A DNA stretch of 64,000 bases. Origin: Bradyrhizobiaceae bacterium (GTDB lineage Bacteria > Pseudomonadota > Alphaproteobacteria > Rhizobiales > Xanthobacteraceae). Shown piece by piece: positions 18,568 to 29,810 of the stretch. The translations under genes and the position numbers were made by a program. The stretch spans positions 38,799 through 102,798 of the forward strand of contig RXJJ01000005.1 in NCBI GenBank assembly GCA_003963145.1. Reading direction: 5' to 3'. The first letter of the stretch is position 1; each line of letters starts with the position of its first letter. Below the pieces are notes generated by a model that was not told the origin of the DNA, did not search any database, and worked only from the letters and a program-made list of their open reading frames with translations.

Positions 18568-18909
18568 TCATTTGCCGTCGTCGATGTAAACGATGATTGC
18601 AGCGTTCGCGATAAGAATGGAGTCCTTGCCTTCGTAAGGTACTTCCAAACCGCCCTGCACCGCCTTCACTGTGATCTTTCCGTACGGCAACTCCTTGGCA
18701 ACCGCATCGGTGTCCACCCCGTCCGGGTCGGGGACAGCAACAGTGACATCGACAAACATGTCATCGCGCGTTTTCCCCACCAACGGAAAGAAGCTGAGGC
18801 TCGAATGGCGCAGCGCATCCGACACCGCGCGCCGCGCCGCCTTGGTGCCGTCCTTGCCATGGACGTCAACGCCCATGCCCATTTCAGTAATGCAGCGTAC
18901 CTTCGCCAT
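18568..18909 (-). CDS. Lin0512 family protein
   Basis: Product of 113 aa. The sequence MAKVRCITEMGMGVDVHG, DGTKAARRAVSDALRHSSL, and the closing ANAAIIVYIDDGK match the Lin0512 family, small cytosolic proteins of unknown function seen next to various catabolic genes. A GGAG site lies about 10 bases before the chosen ATG, which is preferred over an in-frame ATG 13 codons upstream. It is followed upstream by the TetR gene on the same strand with 56 bp between. Confidence 0.8.
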   Translation of the reverse strand: MAKVRCITEMGMGVDVHGKDGTKAARRAVSDALRHSSLSFFPLVGKTRDDMFVDVTVAVPDPDGVDTDAVAKELPYGKITVKAVQGGLEVPYEGKDSILIANAAIIVYIDDGK

Positions 18910-18965
18910 ACCTGTTTTCTCCTTCATGCACCTTCGTGCCGTTTCCAACCTATTTCGACCGTGCG

Positions 18966-19553
18966 TTATGTCTTGTTCCCAGTTCGCATACCCGAAATCA
19001 GGATGTCGACAAGACGTCTGGCGGATTCCTTCCAGTTTTTATCCGCACTGATGTTTGCGACGCCCGCCAAAGCGCGCAGCAGATCGAGCGGATCCATATC
19101 GAGACGAATATCGCCGCTGGCAACGGCTCGATCGACCAGCATGGAGAGGAGCTGCTTCGCCTGCGCGCCGGACGTCTCGTAAAGCGTCGCCGTTCCGCCC
19201 ACGATCGAGTTCAGCGCTTCGGCCATGCCGTGCTTGGTCGCCATGTGGTCAACGAACAGCAGCAGCCATTCCCGCAACGCCTCCACCGGCGGGCGGGTTG
19301 CGGCAAGGTGCCGTGCGGCCTCGGCCAGTTGTGCCAGTTCGTTTCGATAGACGGCTTCGACCAGCGCGTCGCGAGTGGGAAAATGCCGATAGAGCGTCCC
19401 GATCCCAACGCCCGCCGTCTTCGCGATTTCATCGAGGCTGGCGCTCGCGCCTTTTTCCGCGAATGCGATCTTCGCTGTCTCCAACAAACGCACCCGATTG
19501 CGTTCTGCATCGGCGCGGGTCTTGCGGGGAAGCGATTCATTTCGAGCAGCCAC
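18966..19553 (-). CDS. TetR/AcrR family transcriptional regulator
   Basis: Product of 195 aa with an N-terminal TetR HTH (ASLDEIAKTAGVGIGTLYRHFPTRDALVEAV, written here in part, residues about 36-66) and a helical ligand-binding C-terminal domain of the SbtR-like type. The start is GTG. It is divergent from the SDR gene; the shared 135 bp region holds a strong promoter with a perfect palindrome, so it very probably represses the SDR gene and itself. Confidence 0.9.
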   Translation of the reverse strand: MAARNESLPRKTRADAERNRVRLLETAKIAFAEKGASASLDEIAKTAGVGIGTLYRHFPTRDALVEAVYRNELAQLAEAARHLAATRPPVEALREWLLLFVDHMATKHGMAEALNSIVGGTATLYETSGAQAKQLLSMLVDRAVASGDIRLDMDPLDLLRALAGVANISADKNWKESARRLVDILISGMRTGNKT

Positions 19554-19568
19554 AGCCGAAACGCACCC

Positions 19569-19597
19569 TTGATAAACGGAGATGCTCTCCGTATATA
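19569..19597 (+). promoter_or_regulatory. sigma-70 promoter of the SDR gene
   Basis: TTGATA (19569-19574) and TATATA (19592-19597) with a 17-bp spacer, close to the sigma-70 consensus. The whole spacer is occupied by the first operator palindrome. About 90 bp lie between the -10 and the SDR start. Confidence 0.75.
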
Positions 19598-19614
19598 ACC
19601 GGAGACATCCTCCT
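19576..19614. promoter_or_regulatory. tandem TetR operators
   Basis: Operator 1 (19576-19592) is the perfect dyad ACGGAGA-TGC-TCTCCGT. Operator 2 (19600-19614), CGGAGA-CATC-CTCCT, repeats its core 23 bp further on, about two helical turns. One fills the -35/-10 spacer and the other covers the likely transcription start, the classical arrangement for TetR-type repression. Confidence 0.75.
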
Positions 19615-19688
19615 GATACATCAAATCAGGCCGCCGGACAACACGTTCGCGGTCAACGGGAGGGGTGCGCCCTGAAACGGAGATATCT

Positions 19689-20657
19689 ATGACCAAGACT
19701 TTCGGAGCAACATCCACAACCGGCGATGTCCTGGACGGCATCACTCTAAACGGCAAACGCGTGCTGGTCACCGGCGTGTCCGCCGGTCTCGGCGTCGAAA
19801 CCGCGCGTGCTCTCGCCGCGCATGGAGCCGAAGTGGTCGGCGCTGTACGGGATATTGCCAAGGCGGAAGCGGCCACTGCCCCGGTTCGCGCTCAGGCCGC
19901 GAAAGGCGGCGGCCTGCACCTCATTCAGCTCGACCTCGCCTCTCTGGCAAGTGTGCGCGCCTGCGCCGACGCCTTGAACGCCGATGGCCGTCCCTTCGAT
20001 GTCGTGATTGCCAACGCCGGTGTGATGCGAACTCCTTTCGGGCGTACTGCCGACGGTTTCGAGACGCAGTTCGGCACCAACCATCTTGGCCACTTCGTCT
20101 TCGTCAACCGAATCGCTCCGCTGATCGCATCGGGCGGACGGCTTGTAAACGTTGCCTCCTCCGGCCACCGCTATTCGGACGTCGACCTCGACGATCCGAA
20201 TTTCGAACGCACGCCCTACGATCCGATGGTCGCCTATGGCCGATCGAAGACAGCCAACATCCTGTTCGCTGTTGCATTCGATAAAAAACACAAGGCGCGC
20301 GGCGTCCGGGCGACGGCGCTGCATCCCGGCGGCATCAAGACCGAACTTGGACGCCACATGGAGCCCGATGAACTCGATACCCTCGTGGCACAAATCAACG
20401 CTCAACTGGCGGCGAATGGCGAGCCTCCCTTTCAATGGAAAACCATTCCGCAAGGCGCGGCGACCTCGGTCTGGGCCGCCGTCGTCGCTTCCGCCGACGA
20501 GGTGGGCGGGCGCTATTGCGAGAATTGCCAGGTCTCGGATGTTACCGATGGGCTGATCAGTCCGGTCAGTCCTGGCGTGCGATCCTACGCGCTCGATCCT
20601 GCGCATGCCGATGCGCTCTGGAAAAAGAGCGAGGAAATGGTCGGCGAGCGATTCTGA
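19689..20657 (+). CDS. SDR family NAD(P)-dependent oxidoreductase
   Basis: Product of 322 aa of the retinol-dehydrogenase/light-dependent-protochlorophyllide-reductase-like SDR group. Cofactor motif TGVSAGLG at residues 28-35, ANAGVMRTPFG after beta 4, catalytic Ser in VNVASSGHRY and the Tyr-Lys pair in YGRSKTAN, then ALHPGGIKTELGR. A GGAG site precedes the ATG. It is divergent from, and probably controlled by, the TetR gene; such pairs often handle toxic aldehydes or ketones, so an inducible detoxification role is likely but the substrate is unknown. Confidence 0.9.
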   Translation: MTKTFGATSTTGDVLDGITLNGKRVLVTGVSAGLGVETARALAAHGAEVVGAVRDIAKAEAATAPVRAQAAKGGGLHLIQLDLASLASVRACADALNADGRPFDVVIANAGVMRTPFGRTADGFETQFGTNHLGHFVFVNRIAPLIASGGRLVNVASSGHRYSDVDLDDPNFERTPYDPMVAYGRSKTANILFAVAFDKKHKARGVRATALHPGGIKTELGRHMEPDELDTLVAQINAQLAANGEPPFQWKTIPQGAATSVWAAVVASADEVGGRYCENCQVSDVTDGLISPVSPGVRSYALDPAHADALWKKSEEMVGERF

Positions 20658-20799
20658 CGCTGACTAATTCACTTGCGCGCGAGAAGAGCCGCGTCCCCAG
20701 AGTTTTCAGGTCGGGGTAATTCCCTCACTCTGAAACAGCCAACGGCCTCGCCGTCGTGGGGCTGGCCGATGTGCCACGGCCCGGCGCGCCCGCTTCCGG

Positions 20800-22614
20800 T
20801 CAGTCGACATGCGTGAAGCGGCCGTTCATCATCGTCATGTCGATCGGGGTCGAGGCGATATCATGCGGCTCCACGTCGAACAGGTTCTTCGCAAGCACGA
20901 CCAGGTCGGCGCGCTTTCCCGGCTCGATCGAGCCGACGTTGTGTTCGAGACGAATCTGGCGCGCGCCCGCAAGCGTCGCGGCGTGAAGCGCTTCCTTGAG
21001 ATCCATGCGCTCGGCTAAAGGCGCCAGCACGGGCGCGTCGGGCTTGCCGATCAGCTGGCGTGTCATGGCGATCTGGACGGCGTCGAGCGGCTTGTAGGTC
21101 GAGAGGTAGCCGGCCGCCGGCCAGTCCGATCCGAACGTCACGGCGCCGCCGGCCATCAGGATCGACTTCGGCCGATAGATCTTGCTTTGCCGCTCTGGAC
21201 CGTAGAGGCGGGTCAAGCTGTCCACCGTGTCCGGATCCGCCGACAGCCAGTTGGCGGAGAACTGGGCGATGACGCCGAGCTTGCCGAAGCGGGGAATGTC
21301 GACGTCGTCGGTGAGCACGTTGTGCGCGATCGTGTGACGCCGGTCGCGCGGGGGATTGGCCGCGATCGCGGCCTCGATGGCGTCGAGCGCGACGTGAGCC
21401 GTGCGCTCGCCGCACGCGTGGACGTGCACGTCGATCCCGGCCCGGTCCGCATCGAGGATCACGCTCTTCCACTGCGCCTCGCTGAACGGCGAACTCCCGA
21501 TCGAATCCGGCTTGTCCGCGTAAGGCTCGGTCAGCCATGCCGTATAGCCCCCCGGCGTTCCGTCGCCGAGCATCTTCAGGACACGAACCTGGACGAGACC
21601 GGTATCGATGCGCCGCATTAGGTCTTGCGTAGACGCGGTCGCGGCCTCGATCGGCGGCGCCTTGAGGAGATACGAACCGACCACGCGAAATGGCAGCCGG
21701 CCCTGTTTCTCCAGTTCCGTATAGATTTCGAGGATTGCGCCCTGATCGGCGCCGATCGGCGGAACCCCGGCGTCGTAGACGGACGTGATTCCCGCGGCGG
21801 AGGCCTTGGGCAACCAGTCGACGAGCAACTGCGCCATCGAATCGAGCGAGATCGGCTCGATAGCGTTGACGACCTGGAGCAAGGCCGAGGTTTCCATGAC
21901 GTAGCCTGTGGGCTTACCGCTCTTGTCCCGTATGTAATAACTGAAGCCGGGGACCGGATCGGGCGTGTGCGTGTCGATCCCCGCGATCTCAAGCGCCTTG
22001 CTGTTGGCCCACAGGCTGTGCGCGTCGATCGCGAGGAAGAACGCCGGCCGATCTGCGATCACCGCGTCCAGCATTTCCCGCGTCGGTCCTTCCGGCGGGA
22101 ACATGTCGACGCGCCAGCCGAAGCCGCGGATCGTGCCGGTCGGATGCGCCTTCGCGAACGCGGCGATCGCGGCGAGCGCGTCCTTGGCGGTCGCGACCTG
22201 AAGATCGACGCCTGCGGTCATGAACGCGCCGAGAAATGGATGAATGTGCGCCTCGACGAAGCCGGGCATGAGCATCCGCCCCGCAAGGTCGATTGTCTTG
22301 GTCTCCGGCCCGGCTAGCGCGGCGACGTCCGCGTCGGAGCCCACGGCGACGATCCGGTCGCCTGCGACCGCTACCGCCTGCGCCCAGGGCTTCTTGGCGT
22401 CGAGCGTGTAGACCTTGCCGTTGCGGAAGATCACCGAGGCGCGATCCGTCGCGGCGGTCGCGCTGAAAGCAGCGCCCGTCAGGGAGAGCGACGACGCTCC
22501 GACGCCGACGCAGGCGAGCGACGCCTGCATGAAACGGCGCCGATCGATGTCTCCGCGGAATTGGTCGGTCATGAACGCTCCCAGCGCGTTCGCGAAACCG
22601 CAGTTCATGCACAT
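20800..22614 (-). CDS. Tat-exported amidohydrolase (YtcJ-like)
   Basis: Product of 604 aa. After a twin-arginine signal (DRRRFMQASL, hydrophobic stretch to about residue 55) comes an Amidohydro_3 metal-dependent hydrolase: GFVEAHIHPFLG carries the HxH metal ligands, VHVHACGERT and HTIAHNVLT further His ligands, and TFGSDWPA the metal Asp. YtcJ-like enzymes cleave amide or cyclic-imide bonds. The chosen start gives an N-terminal CxxCG (MCMNCG) ahead of the Tat motif; an inner ATG at 22572 with a GGGAG site is an alternative. It looks more GC-rich than its neighbours and lies alone beside the 3' end of guaA, so recent gain is possible. Confidence 0.88.
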   Translation of the reverse strand: MCMNCGFANALGAFMTDQFRGDIDRRRFMQASLACVGVGASSLSLTGAAFSATAATDRASVIFRNGKVYTLDAKKPWAQAVAVAGDRIVAVGSDADVAALAGPETKTIDLAGRMLMPGFVEAHIHPFLGAFMTAGVDLQVATAKDALAAIAAFAKAHPTGTIRGFGWRVDMFPPEGPTREMLDAVIADRPAFFLAIDAHSLWANSKALEIAGIDTHTPDPVPGFSYYIRDKSGKPTGYVMETSALLQVVNAIEPISLDSMAQLLVDWLPKASAAGITSVYDAGVPPIGADQGAILEIYTELEKQGRLPFRVVGSYLLKAPPIEAATASTQDLMRRIDTGLVQVRVLKMLGDGTPGGYTAWLTEPYADKPDSIGSSPFSEAQWKSVILDADRAGIDVHVHACGERTAHVALDAIEAAIAANPPRDRRHTIAHNVLTDDVDIPRFGKLGVIAQFSANWLSADPDTVDSLTRLYGPERQSKIYRPKSILMAGGAVTFGSDWPAAGYLSTYKPLDAVQIAMTRQLIGKPDAPVLAPLAERMDLKEALHAATLAGARQIRLEHNVGSIEPGKRADLVVLAKNLFDVEPHDIASTPIDMTMMNGRFTHVD

Positions 22615-23070
22615 GTCGATGGCCTTCTTGTTGAGTTCGCGCTCGAAGCGCGGGATTGACCGTGCGGGTCGTCCGATCTCGAGGAGGCTCGCCTTTACGC
22701 TCGCAGCACCCGCGTTCTGCTGCGACCAGTGACAACAGAAAGCGACGCTCGTCCGTTAGACCTGCTGGGGTTCGTGTACCATGCGTTCGCGCGCCGCCAG
22801 GAGCACGTCGAGCTCCACAAGTTCGACGGTCATCCCCGCGAAATTGTTCTCCAACTCCTGGCGCAACGTCGGAAACAGCACCTCACGCACCGGCCGGAGG
22901 GCGCTATGACCCTGACGGTATCGAGCCAACTCGAATTGTGCAATTGGAAGCAGACCGTCAGATTCCGTCTCTGCCGGCCGATAGTCCCCGAAGGGCACTG
23001 ATGAATTATTATTTATCAGCCGCTTACGTAGGTTTACGGGATACTGCAGGTACCGCCGGATTGGCAAAAA
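22615..23070. other. gap with one doubtful ORF
   Basis: 456 bases without a recognised gene between the amidohydrolase and guaA. The minus strand from 23067 (TTG) or about 23006 (GTG) to 22756 stays open for up to 103 codons and reads like ordinary protein (segments such as GLLPIAQFELARYRQGHSALRP and NNFAGMTVELVELDV), but no family was recognised and no good ribosome site is seen. It may be the tail of a decayed gene. The part from 22615 to 22755 shows nothing clear. Confidence 0.35.
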
Positions 23071-24666
23071 TCATTCCCACTCGATCGTGCCGGGCGGCTT
23101 CGAGGTCACGTCATAAACCACGCGGTTGACGCCCTTGACCTCGTTGATGATGCGGGTCGCGGTCAGGCTGAGAAACTTCATATCGAAGGGATAGAAGTCC
23201 GCGGTCATACCGTCGGTTGAGGTTACCGCGCGAAGACCGACGACATATTCATAAGTCCGCCCGTCGCCCATGACGCCTACCGTCTTGACCGGCAGCAGAA
23301 CGGCAAACGCCTGCCAGATCGTATCGTAAAGACCGGCACGGCGGATTTCCTCGATGTAGACGGCGTCCGCCTTGCGAAGGATGTCGAGCTTCTCGGCGGT
23401 GATCTCGCCGGGGCAGCGGATCGCAAGGCCGGGACCCGGAAACGGGTGCCGGCCGACAAACACATCCGGCAACCCAAGTTCGCGGCCGAGCGCGCGCACC
23501 TCGTCCTTGAAAAGTTCGCGCAACGGCTCGACCAGCTTCATCTTCATGCGCTCGGGCAGCCCGCCGACATTGTGGTGCGACTTGATCGTTACCGAAGGGC
23601 CGCCGGTAAACGACACGCTTTCGATCACGTCGGGATAGAGCGTGCCCTGCGCGAGAAAATCCGCGCCGCCGATCTTCCTGGCCTCGGCATCGAACACGTC
23701 GATGAACAATTTGCCGATGATCTTGCGCTTCTGTTCCGGGTCAGTCACGCCATCAAGTGCGGTCAGGAATTGCTTCGACGCGTCGACATGCACTAGCGGG
23801 ATATTGTAGTGGTGACGGAACAGATCGACCACGTTCGAAGCTTCGGCCAGACGGAGCATGCCGTGATCGACGAACACGCAGGTCAACTGATCACCGATGG
23901 CCTCGTGAATCAGGATCGCCGCCACCGTTGAATCGACGCCGCCGGAGAGGCCGCAGATCACCCTGCCCTTGCCGACCTGCGCGCGGATTTTCTCGATTGC
24001 CTCCTCGCGAAAGGCGCGCATGGTCCAGTCGCCTTTGAGTCCCGCGACCTTGCGGACGAAATTGCGGATCAGTTTCGCGCCATCCGGCGTATGCACGACT
24101 TCGGGATGAAACTGCATCGCATAGAATTTGCGCTTGTCGTCAGCGATCACCGAAATCGGCGATCCGGGGGCCTCCGCGACCGCGCGAAAGCCCTCCGGCA
24201 GTTTCGTCACACGGTCGCCGTGGCTCATCCAGACTTCGTACGAACCGCCTTTTTTCCAGACACCCTCGAACAGCGCGCAGTCGTCGATGATCTCGATATG
24301 CGCGCGGCCGAACTCGCGGTGATGCCCGGCCTCGACCGTGCCGCCGAGCTGCTGCGCCATGGTCTGTTCGCCGTAGCAGATGCCAAGCACCGGCACGCCG
24401 GCGTTCAGGATCGCCATCGGAACGGAGGGCGCATCCTTGTCCAGAACCGAGGAGGGTCCACCCGACAGAATAACCGCCTTCGGCTTCATCTCCCTGAAAG
24501 CCGTCTCGGCTTTCTGGAACGGAACGATCTCCGAATAAACGCCGTCCTCGCGCACGCGCCGGGCGATCAACTGGGTGACCTGCGAGCCGAAATCGACGAT
24601 CAGAATCTTGTCATGCGCGGCCGCCACATCGGGCGTCACGGAGGCGGTCTGGCTGTGTGCGGTCAT
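23071..24666 (-). CDS. guaA: GMP synthase (glutamine-hydrolysing)
   Basis: Product of 531 aa that aminates XMP to GMP. An N-terminal class I glutaminase (nucleophile Cys97 in GICYGEQTM, His/Glu in [10 protein letters not shown]) is joined to an ATP pyrophosphatase domain ([10 protein letters not shown], near residue 245) and the C-terminal dimerisation domain ending KPPGTIEWE. Length and architecture are standard. guaB lies 2 kb upstream on the same strand, separated by the RsmB-like and MAPEG-like genes. The guaA 3' end is a known target for some integrases, relevant to the odd region next to it. Confidence 0.98.
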   Translation of the reverse strand: MTAHSQTASVTPDVAAAHDKILIVDFGSQVTQLIARRVREDGVYSEIVPFQKAETAFREMKPKAVILSGGPSSVLDKDAPSVPMAILNAGVPVLGICYGEQTMAQQLGGTVEAGHHREFGRAHIEIIDDCALFEGVWKKGGSYEVWMSHGDRVTKLPEGFRAVAEAPGSPISVIADDKRKFYAMQFHPEVVHTPDGAKLIRNFVRKVAGLKGDWTMRAFREEAIEKIRAQVGKGRVICGLSGGVDSTVAAILIHEAIGDQLTCVFVDHGMLRLAEASNVVDLFRHHYNIPLVHVDASKQFLTALDGVTDPEQKRKIIGKLFIDVFDAEARKIGGADFLAQGTLYPDVIESVSFTGGPSVTIKSHHNVGGLPERMKMKLVEPLRELFKDEVRALGRELGLPDVFVGRHPFPGPGLAIRCPGEITAEKLDILRKADAVYIEEIRRAGLYDTIWQAFAVLLPVKTVGVMGDGRTYEYVVGLRAVTSTDGMTADFYPFDMKFLSLTATRIINEVKGVNRVVYDVTSKPPGTIEWE

Positions 24667-24789
24667 AGGGAGGAAATACGTGAGCTCTGGGCCGGTCGCA
24701 ACCCTCGGACGCCTTCGAATCGCGGCTTATCGCCAGCTTTTGACCCGCCGGCAGACCCTCTTAAAGCTCCACTTGAACGTGAAGGCTAA

Positions 24790-26088
24790 CTAGCTGCGCT
24801 TCAGGAGAGAAACGAAAAATCCGTCGGTCCCCGTCCGCAGCGGGGTCATCAGCACCCCCTCTGCGCTCTGCCGTACAGCGGCGGCGAAACCTTCCGCCTT
24901 GTCCCACAGCACGGAAATCACCTGCTCCGGCGGGACAACCGAAAATCCCGAATGTTGCGCCAGAAAGCGCGCGATCTGTTCGTTGTTTTCCCGCGGCAGG
25001 ACTGAACAGGTGATGTAGGCGATCCGACCGCCCGCTTTGACCAAAGGCGCAGCACGCTCAAGGACTTCGGTCTGGTCCTTGATACGAATGTCCAGCGCAC
25101 CGGGGCGCATGCGCCATTTTGCATCCGGATTGCGTCGCCACGTTCCGGTGCCGGTGCAAGGCGCGTCGATCACCACTAGATCGGCGGACGCGTGAATGTC
25201 GCTTAGCGTGTCGTCCGGCCCTTTGGGCGTGCGGACATCGGCATTGTGAACCCCGGCGCGCGACAGCCGTTCGTGGATCGGCGCAAGCTGCCGCTTGTCA
25301 CGGTCGGTTGCGATCAGGCGTCCCTTGCCCTGCATCATCGCTGCCAGCGCCAGCGTCTTGCCGCCGGCACCGGCGCACATATCGATCACCTGCTCTCCCG
25401 GTTTGGCGCCGGTGAACAACGCCGCAAGCTGCGAACCCTCGTCCTGGACCTCGACCGCGCCCTTGACGAAATCCTCTTCGGCATGGATTCCCGGATTGCG
25501 GGCGTCCGCGCCCAGCACGATCCGTAATCCGATCGGCGACCACGGCGTTGGCTTCGCACCGAGATGCGCCAAAGAGGCGCCGACCTTTTCGGGTTTGGCT
25601 TTCAGCGTGTTGACGCGCAGATCGAGCGGCGCGCGGCTTGCCATCGCTTCGGCCTCCGCGACGCGATCGTCACCGAATACGGCGGCAAGATGCGGATCGA
25701 GCCAGTCGGGATAATCGCCCGCGACAGGCGCGGACGCATCTTTCAACGTCCGCGAATCCAGCGCCTTCCGTTCGGCGTCGCTCAGCGGCTCGGGCGCGAA
25801 ACGCGATCCATCGCACAAAGCCGCGATGGCGTCCGTATCGAGATGCCGCTCGAGCCTGAGCATGCCGAGCAGTCGTGCGCGCGGCGTGTCGGCATCCAAG
25901 AGATACGCGCTCGACGCCCGGCGCCGCAAAACGTCGAACACAAGCCCGGCGATGCCCGCGCGGTCGCCCGAACCCGCGAAGCGATGCGCGGTGCCCCAAT
26001 CCTTGAGGGCATTTTGGGCGGGAACGCGCTGCGTATCGATCAGGTCGAGAACTTCAATGGCTGCGGACAGCCGCGCGGCGGGGGTCAT
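24790..26088 (-). CDS. RsmB/NOL1-NOP2-Sun family RNA cytosine-C5 methyltransferase
   Basis: Product of 432 aa. An N-terminal NusB-like part is followed by a Rossmann methyltransferase: SAM motif CAGAGGKTLALA, DAPCTGTGTWRRNPD (motif IV, first Cys) and TCSVLPREN (motif VI, catalytic Cys). The EDFVKGAVEVQDEGSQL segment is a strong family marker. It most likely makes m5C in 16S rRNA (m5C967-type RsmB activity), although alphaproteobacteria often have two paralogues so the exact site is uncertain. It lies between guaA and the MAPEG-like gene on the same strand. Confidence 0.9.
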   Translation of the reverse strand: MTPAARLSAAIEVLDLIDTQRVPAQNALKDWGTAHRFAGSGDRAGIAGLVFDVLRRRASSAYLLDADTPRARLLGMLRLERHLDTDAIAALCDGSRFAPEPLSDAERKALDSRTLKDASAPVAGDYPDWLDPHLAAVFGDDRVAEAEAMASRAPLDLRVNTLKAKPEKVGASLAHLGAKPTPWSPIGLRIVLGADARNPGIHAEEDFVKGAVEVQDEGSQLAALFTGAKPGEQVIDMCAGAGGKTLALAAMMQGKGRLIATDRDKRQLAPIHERLSRAGVHNADVRTPKGPDDTLSDIHASADLVVIDAPCTGTGTWRRNPDAKWRMRPGALDIRIKDQTEVLERAAPLVKAGGRIAYITCSVLPRENNEQIARFLAQHSGFSVVPPEQVISVLWDKAEGFAAAVRQSAEGVLMTPLRTGTDGFFVSLLKRS

Positions 26089-26103
26089 CGGGACTGGTTT
26101 TTC

Positions 26104-26460
26104 TCAGATCGTCACAACAGGAAACAGAACGCGAATGGCGAAATAGACCCACATCGCCAGAAGCACCAAAGCTCCTGCGATGAAGAATGAGCCACGGCTA
26201 TCGCCCGCACGCATGAACAAACCGGCGTGCAGCCCCTGAATAACGACAAACACCCATGACAGCAAAAGCATCACGAGGTCCGCCTGCCGCAGCGTGATGG
26301 CATAGGCAATCAGGACGTAGAACAGCGTATGCAGATGATAGTTGAACACACCGTCCCGGGCACCACTGCCGGGCGCAACGCGCCGGCCCGTCCAGAACAA
26401 GGCAGCGAAAGTCAGACCGACCAGAACGAAAACCGGCAGCAGGATACTTTGATAAAGCAT
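26104..26460 (-). CDS. MAPEG-like small membrane protein
   Basis: Product of 118 aa with four membrane helices (about 4-22, 43-57, 62-80, 92-112). The segment FNYHLHTLFYVLIAY, DLVMLLLSWVFVVIQGLHAGLF and the LLAMWVYFAIRV end match the layout of bacterial MAPEG-family proteins, related to glutathione-dependent membrane enzymes; the usual N-Q-F-E motif is replaced by N-Y-H-L, so catalytic activity is uncertain. A TTGGAGA ribosome site precedes the ATG. It starts 15 bp before the RsmB-like gene and may share its message. Confidence 0.75.
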   Translation of the reverse strand: MLYQSILLPVFVLVGLTFAALFWTGRRVAPGSGARDGVFNYHLHTLFYVLIAYAITLRQADLVMLLLSWVFVVIQGLHAGLFMRAGDSRGSFFIAGALVLLAMWVYFAIRVLFPVVTI

Positions 26461-26552
26461 GCGAATTCTCCAAAGAAAATAAATGGCACGGTCAGACGCG
26501 CCACATTATCAATCGCATCGGGGCAAAATCGTTCGTCTTGGAGTCCGTCTAA

Positions 26553-28336
<1,784 letters not shown>

Positions 28337-29800
28337 ATGCAAAAAGAACGTCTGATACCGCTGATCGTGGCCTGCGCGCTGTTCATGGAAAACATGGACT
28401 CGACCGTGATCGCGACCTCGCTGCCGGCCATCGCCGCAGATATCGGCACCAGCCCGCTGACGCTCAAACTCGCGATCACGTCCTATCTTTTGTCGCTCGC
28501 GGTGTTCATCCCGGCGAGCGGATGGACCGCGGATCGTTTCGGTCCACGCACCGTCTTCAGTGTCGCCATTGCCGTATTCATGATCGGATCGATCGGCTGC
28601 GCGCTCTCCACATCACTGACCGATTTCGTGATCGCGCGAATTCTTCAGGGCGTCGGCGGCGCTATGATGACGCCCGTCGGCCGCCTCGTGCTCTTGCGGA
28701 CCATCGACAAAAGCGCGCTGGTCAACGCCATGGCGTGGGTGACGGTGCCGGCCCTGATCGGTCCGGTGGTCGGACCGCCGCTCGGCGGCTTCATCACCAC
28801 TTATTTCGCGTGGCACTGGATTTTTCTGATCAATATTCCGATCGGAATCCTCGGCATTGTTCTGGCATTGAAGTTCATCGATCCGATCAAAAGCGAAAAC
28901 CCGGAAAGGTTCGATCTTGTCGGGCTTGTGCTCGCCGGCCTCGGCGTGGCGGGACTGGCCTTTGGGCTTTCGGTCGCCGGGCTCGGGCTGCTTCCCTGGC
29001 CCATCGTGGTGGCTCTGATCGTCGGCGGCACGCTCGCCATGCTGCTCTATCTGCGCCATGCCAAACGCACGGCGTCGCCGGTACTCGATTTCACCCTCCT
29101 GAAAATCCCGACCATGCGCGCCAGCCTCGGTGGCGGATTTCTGTTCCGCATGGGTATCGGCGCATTGCCCTTTTTGCTGCCACTGATGATGCAGCTCGGT
29201 TTCGGTCTCTCGCCGTTCAAATCGGGGCTCATCACGTTCGCCTCGGCGGCCGGCGCGATGGGCATGAAAACGCTGGCGGCGCGCATCATCAAGACCTTCG
29301 GATTTCGTCAGACGATTCTTGTCAATGTCTGTCTCGCCTCGTTGTCCCTTGCGGCCTGTTCGCTGTTCACGCCCGGCACGCCCTTGCTGCTCATCATGTT
29401 CGTTCTGCTTGTCGGCGGCTTTTTCCGCTCGCTTCAATTCACAGCGATCAACACGCTCGCTTATGCGGACGTCGAGCCGGATCAGATGAGCCGCGCCACA
29501 ACGCTGTCGAGCGTCAACCAGCAACTGGCGATCTCGGCGGGCGTTGCTGCCGGCGCGTTCATACTGGAAGGAACGCTGGCGATCCGGCAAAGCACGCAGC
29601 TGACCGCCGCCGATTTCTGGCCGGCTTTCCTGGTCGTCGCCCTGATTTCGTTCTCATCGATCTGGGCGTTCTACAAATTGCCGCCGGACGCGGGCTATCA
29701 GGTCTCCGGGCGAAAGGCGACGACGCTCGAAGGACCGAAAGCCGCCGACGCTGTCGCCAACGAAACGACGGCGGACGCGCGCGATCAGCGGCTCGGCTGA
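28337..29800 (+). CDS. DHA2-type MFS multidrug transporter
   Basis: Product of 487 aa with about 14 hydrophobic segments. The first helix carries MENMDSTVIATSLPAIAADI, the DHA2 (EmrB/QacA) hallmark; motif A GWTADRFGPR and motif C-like GPVVGPPLGGFITTYFAWHWIF follow. It is expected to export lipophilic compounds by proton antiport from the inner membrane. No membrane-fusion partner (EmrA) is adjacent, so it may work alone. The ATG at MQKERLIPL is preferred to an upstream start that adds 36 non-conserved residues. It ends 10 bp from the convergent rlmE. Confidence 0.92.
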   Translation: MQKERLIPLIVACALFMENMDSTVIATSLPAIAADIGTSPLTLKLAITSYLLSLAVFIPASGWTADRFGPRTVFSVAIAVFMIGSIGCALSTSLTDFVIARILQGVGGAMMTPVGRLVLLRTIDKSALVNAMAWVTVPALIGPVVGPPLGGFITTYFAWHWIFLINIPIGILGIVLALKFIDPIKSENPERFDLVGLVLAGLGVAGLAFGLSVAGLGLLPWPIVVALIVGGTLAMLLYLRHAKRTASPVLDFTLLKIPTMRASLGGGFLFRMGIGALPFLLPLMMQLGFGLSPFKSGLITFASAAGAMGMKTLAARIIKTFGFRQTILVNVCLASLSLAACSLFTPGTPLLLIMFVLLVGGFFRSLQFTAINTLAYADVEPDQMSRATTLSSVNQQLAISAGVAAGAFILEGTLAIRQSTQLTAADFWPAFLVVALISFSSIWAFYKLPPDAGYQVSGRKATTLEGPKAADAVANETTADARDQRLG

Positions 29801-29810
29801 TCGCCCTCAA

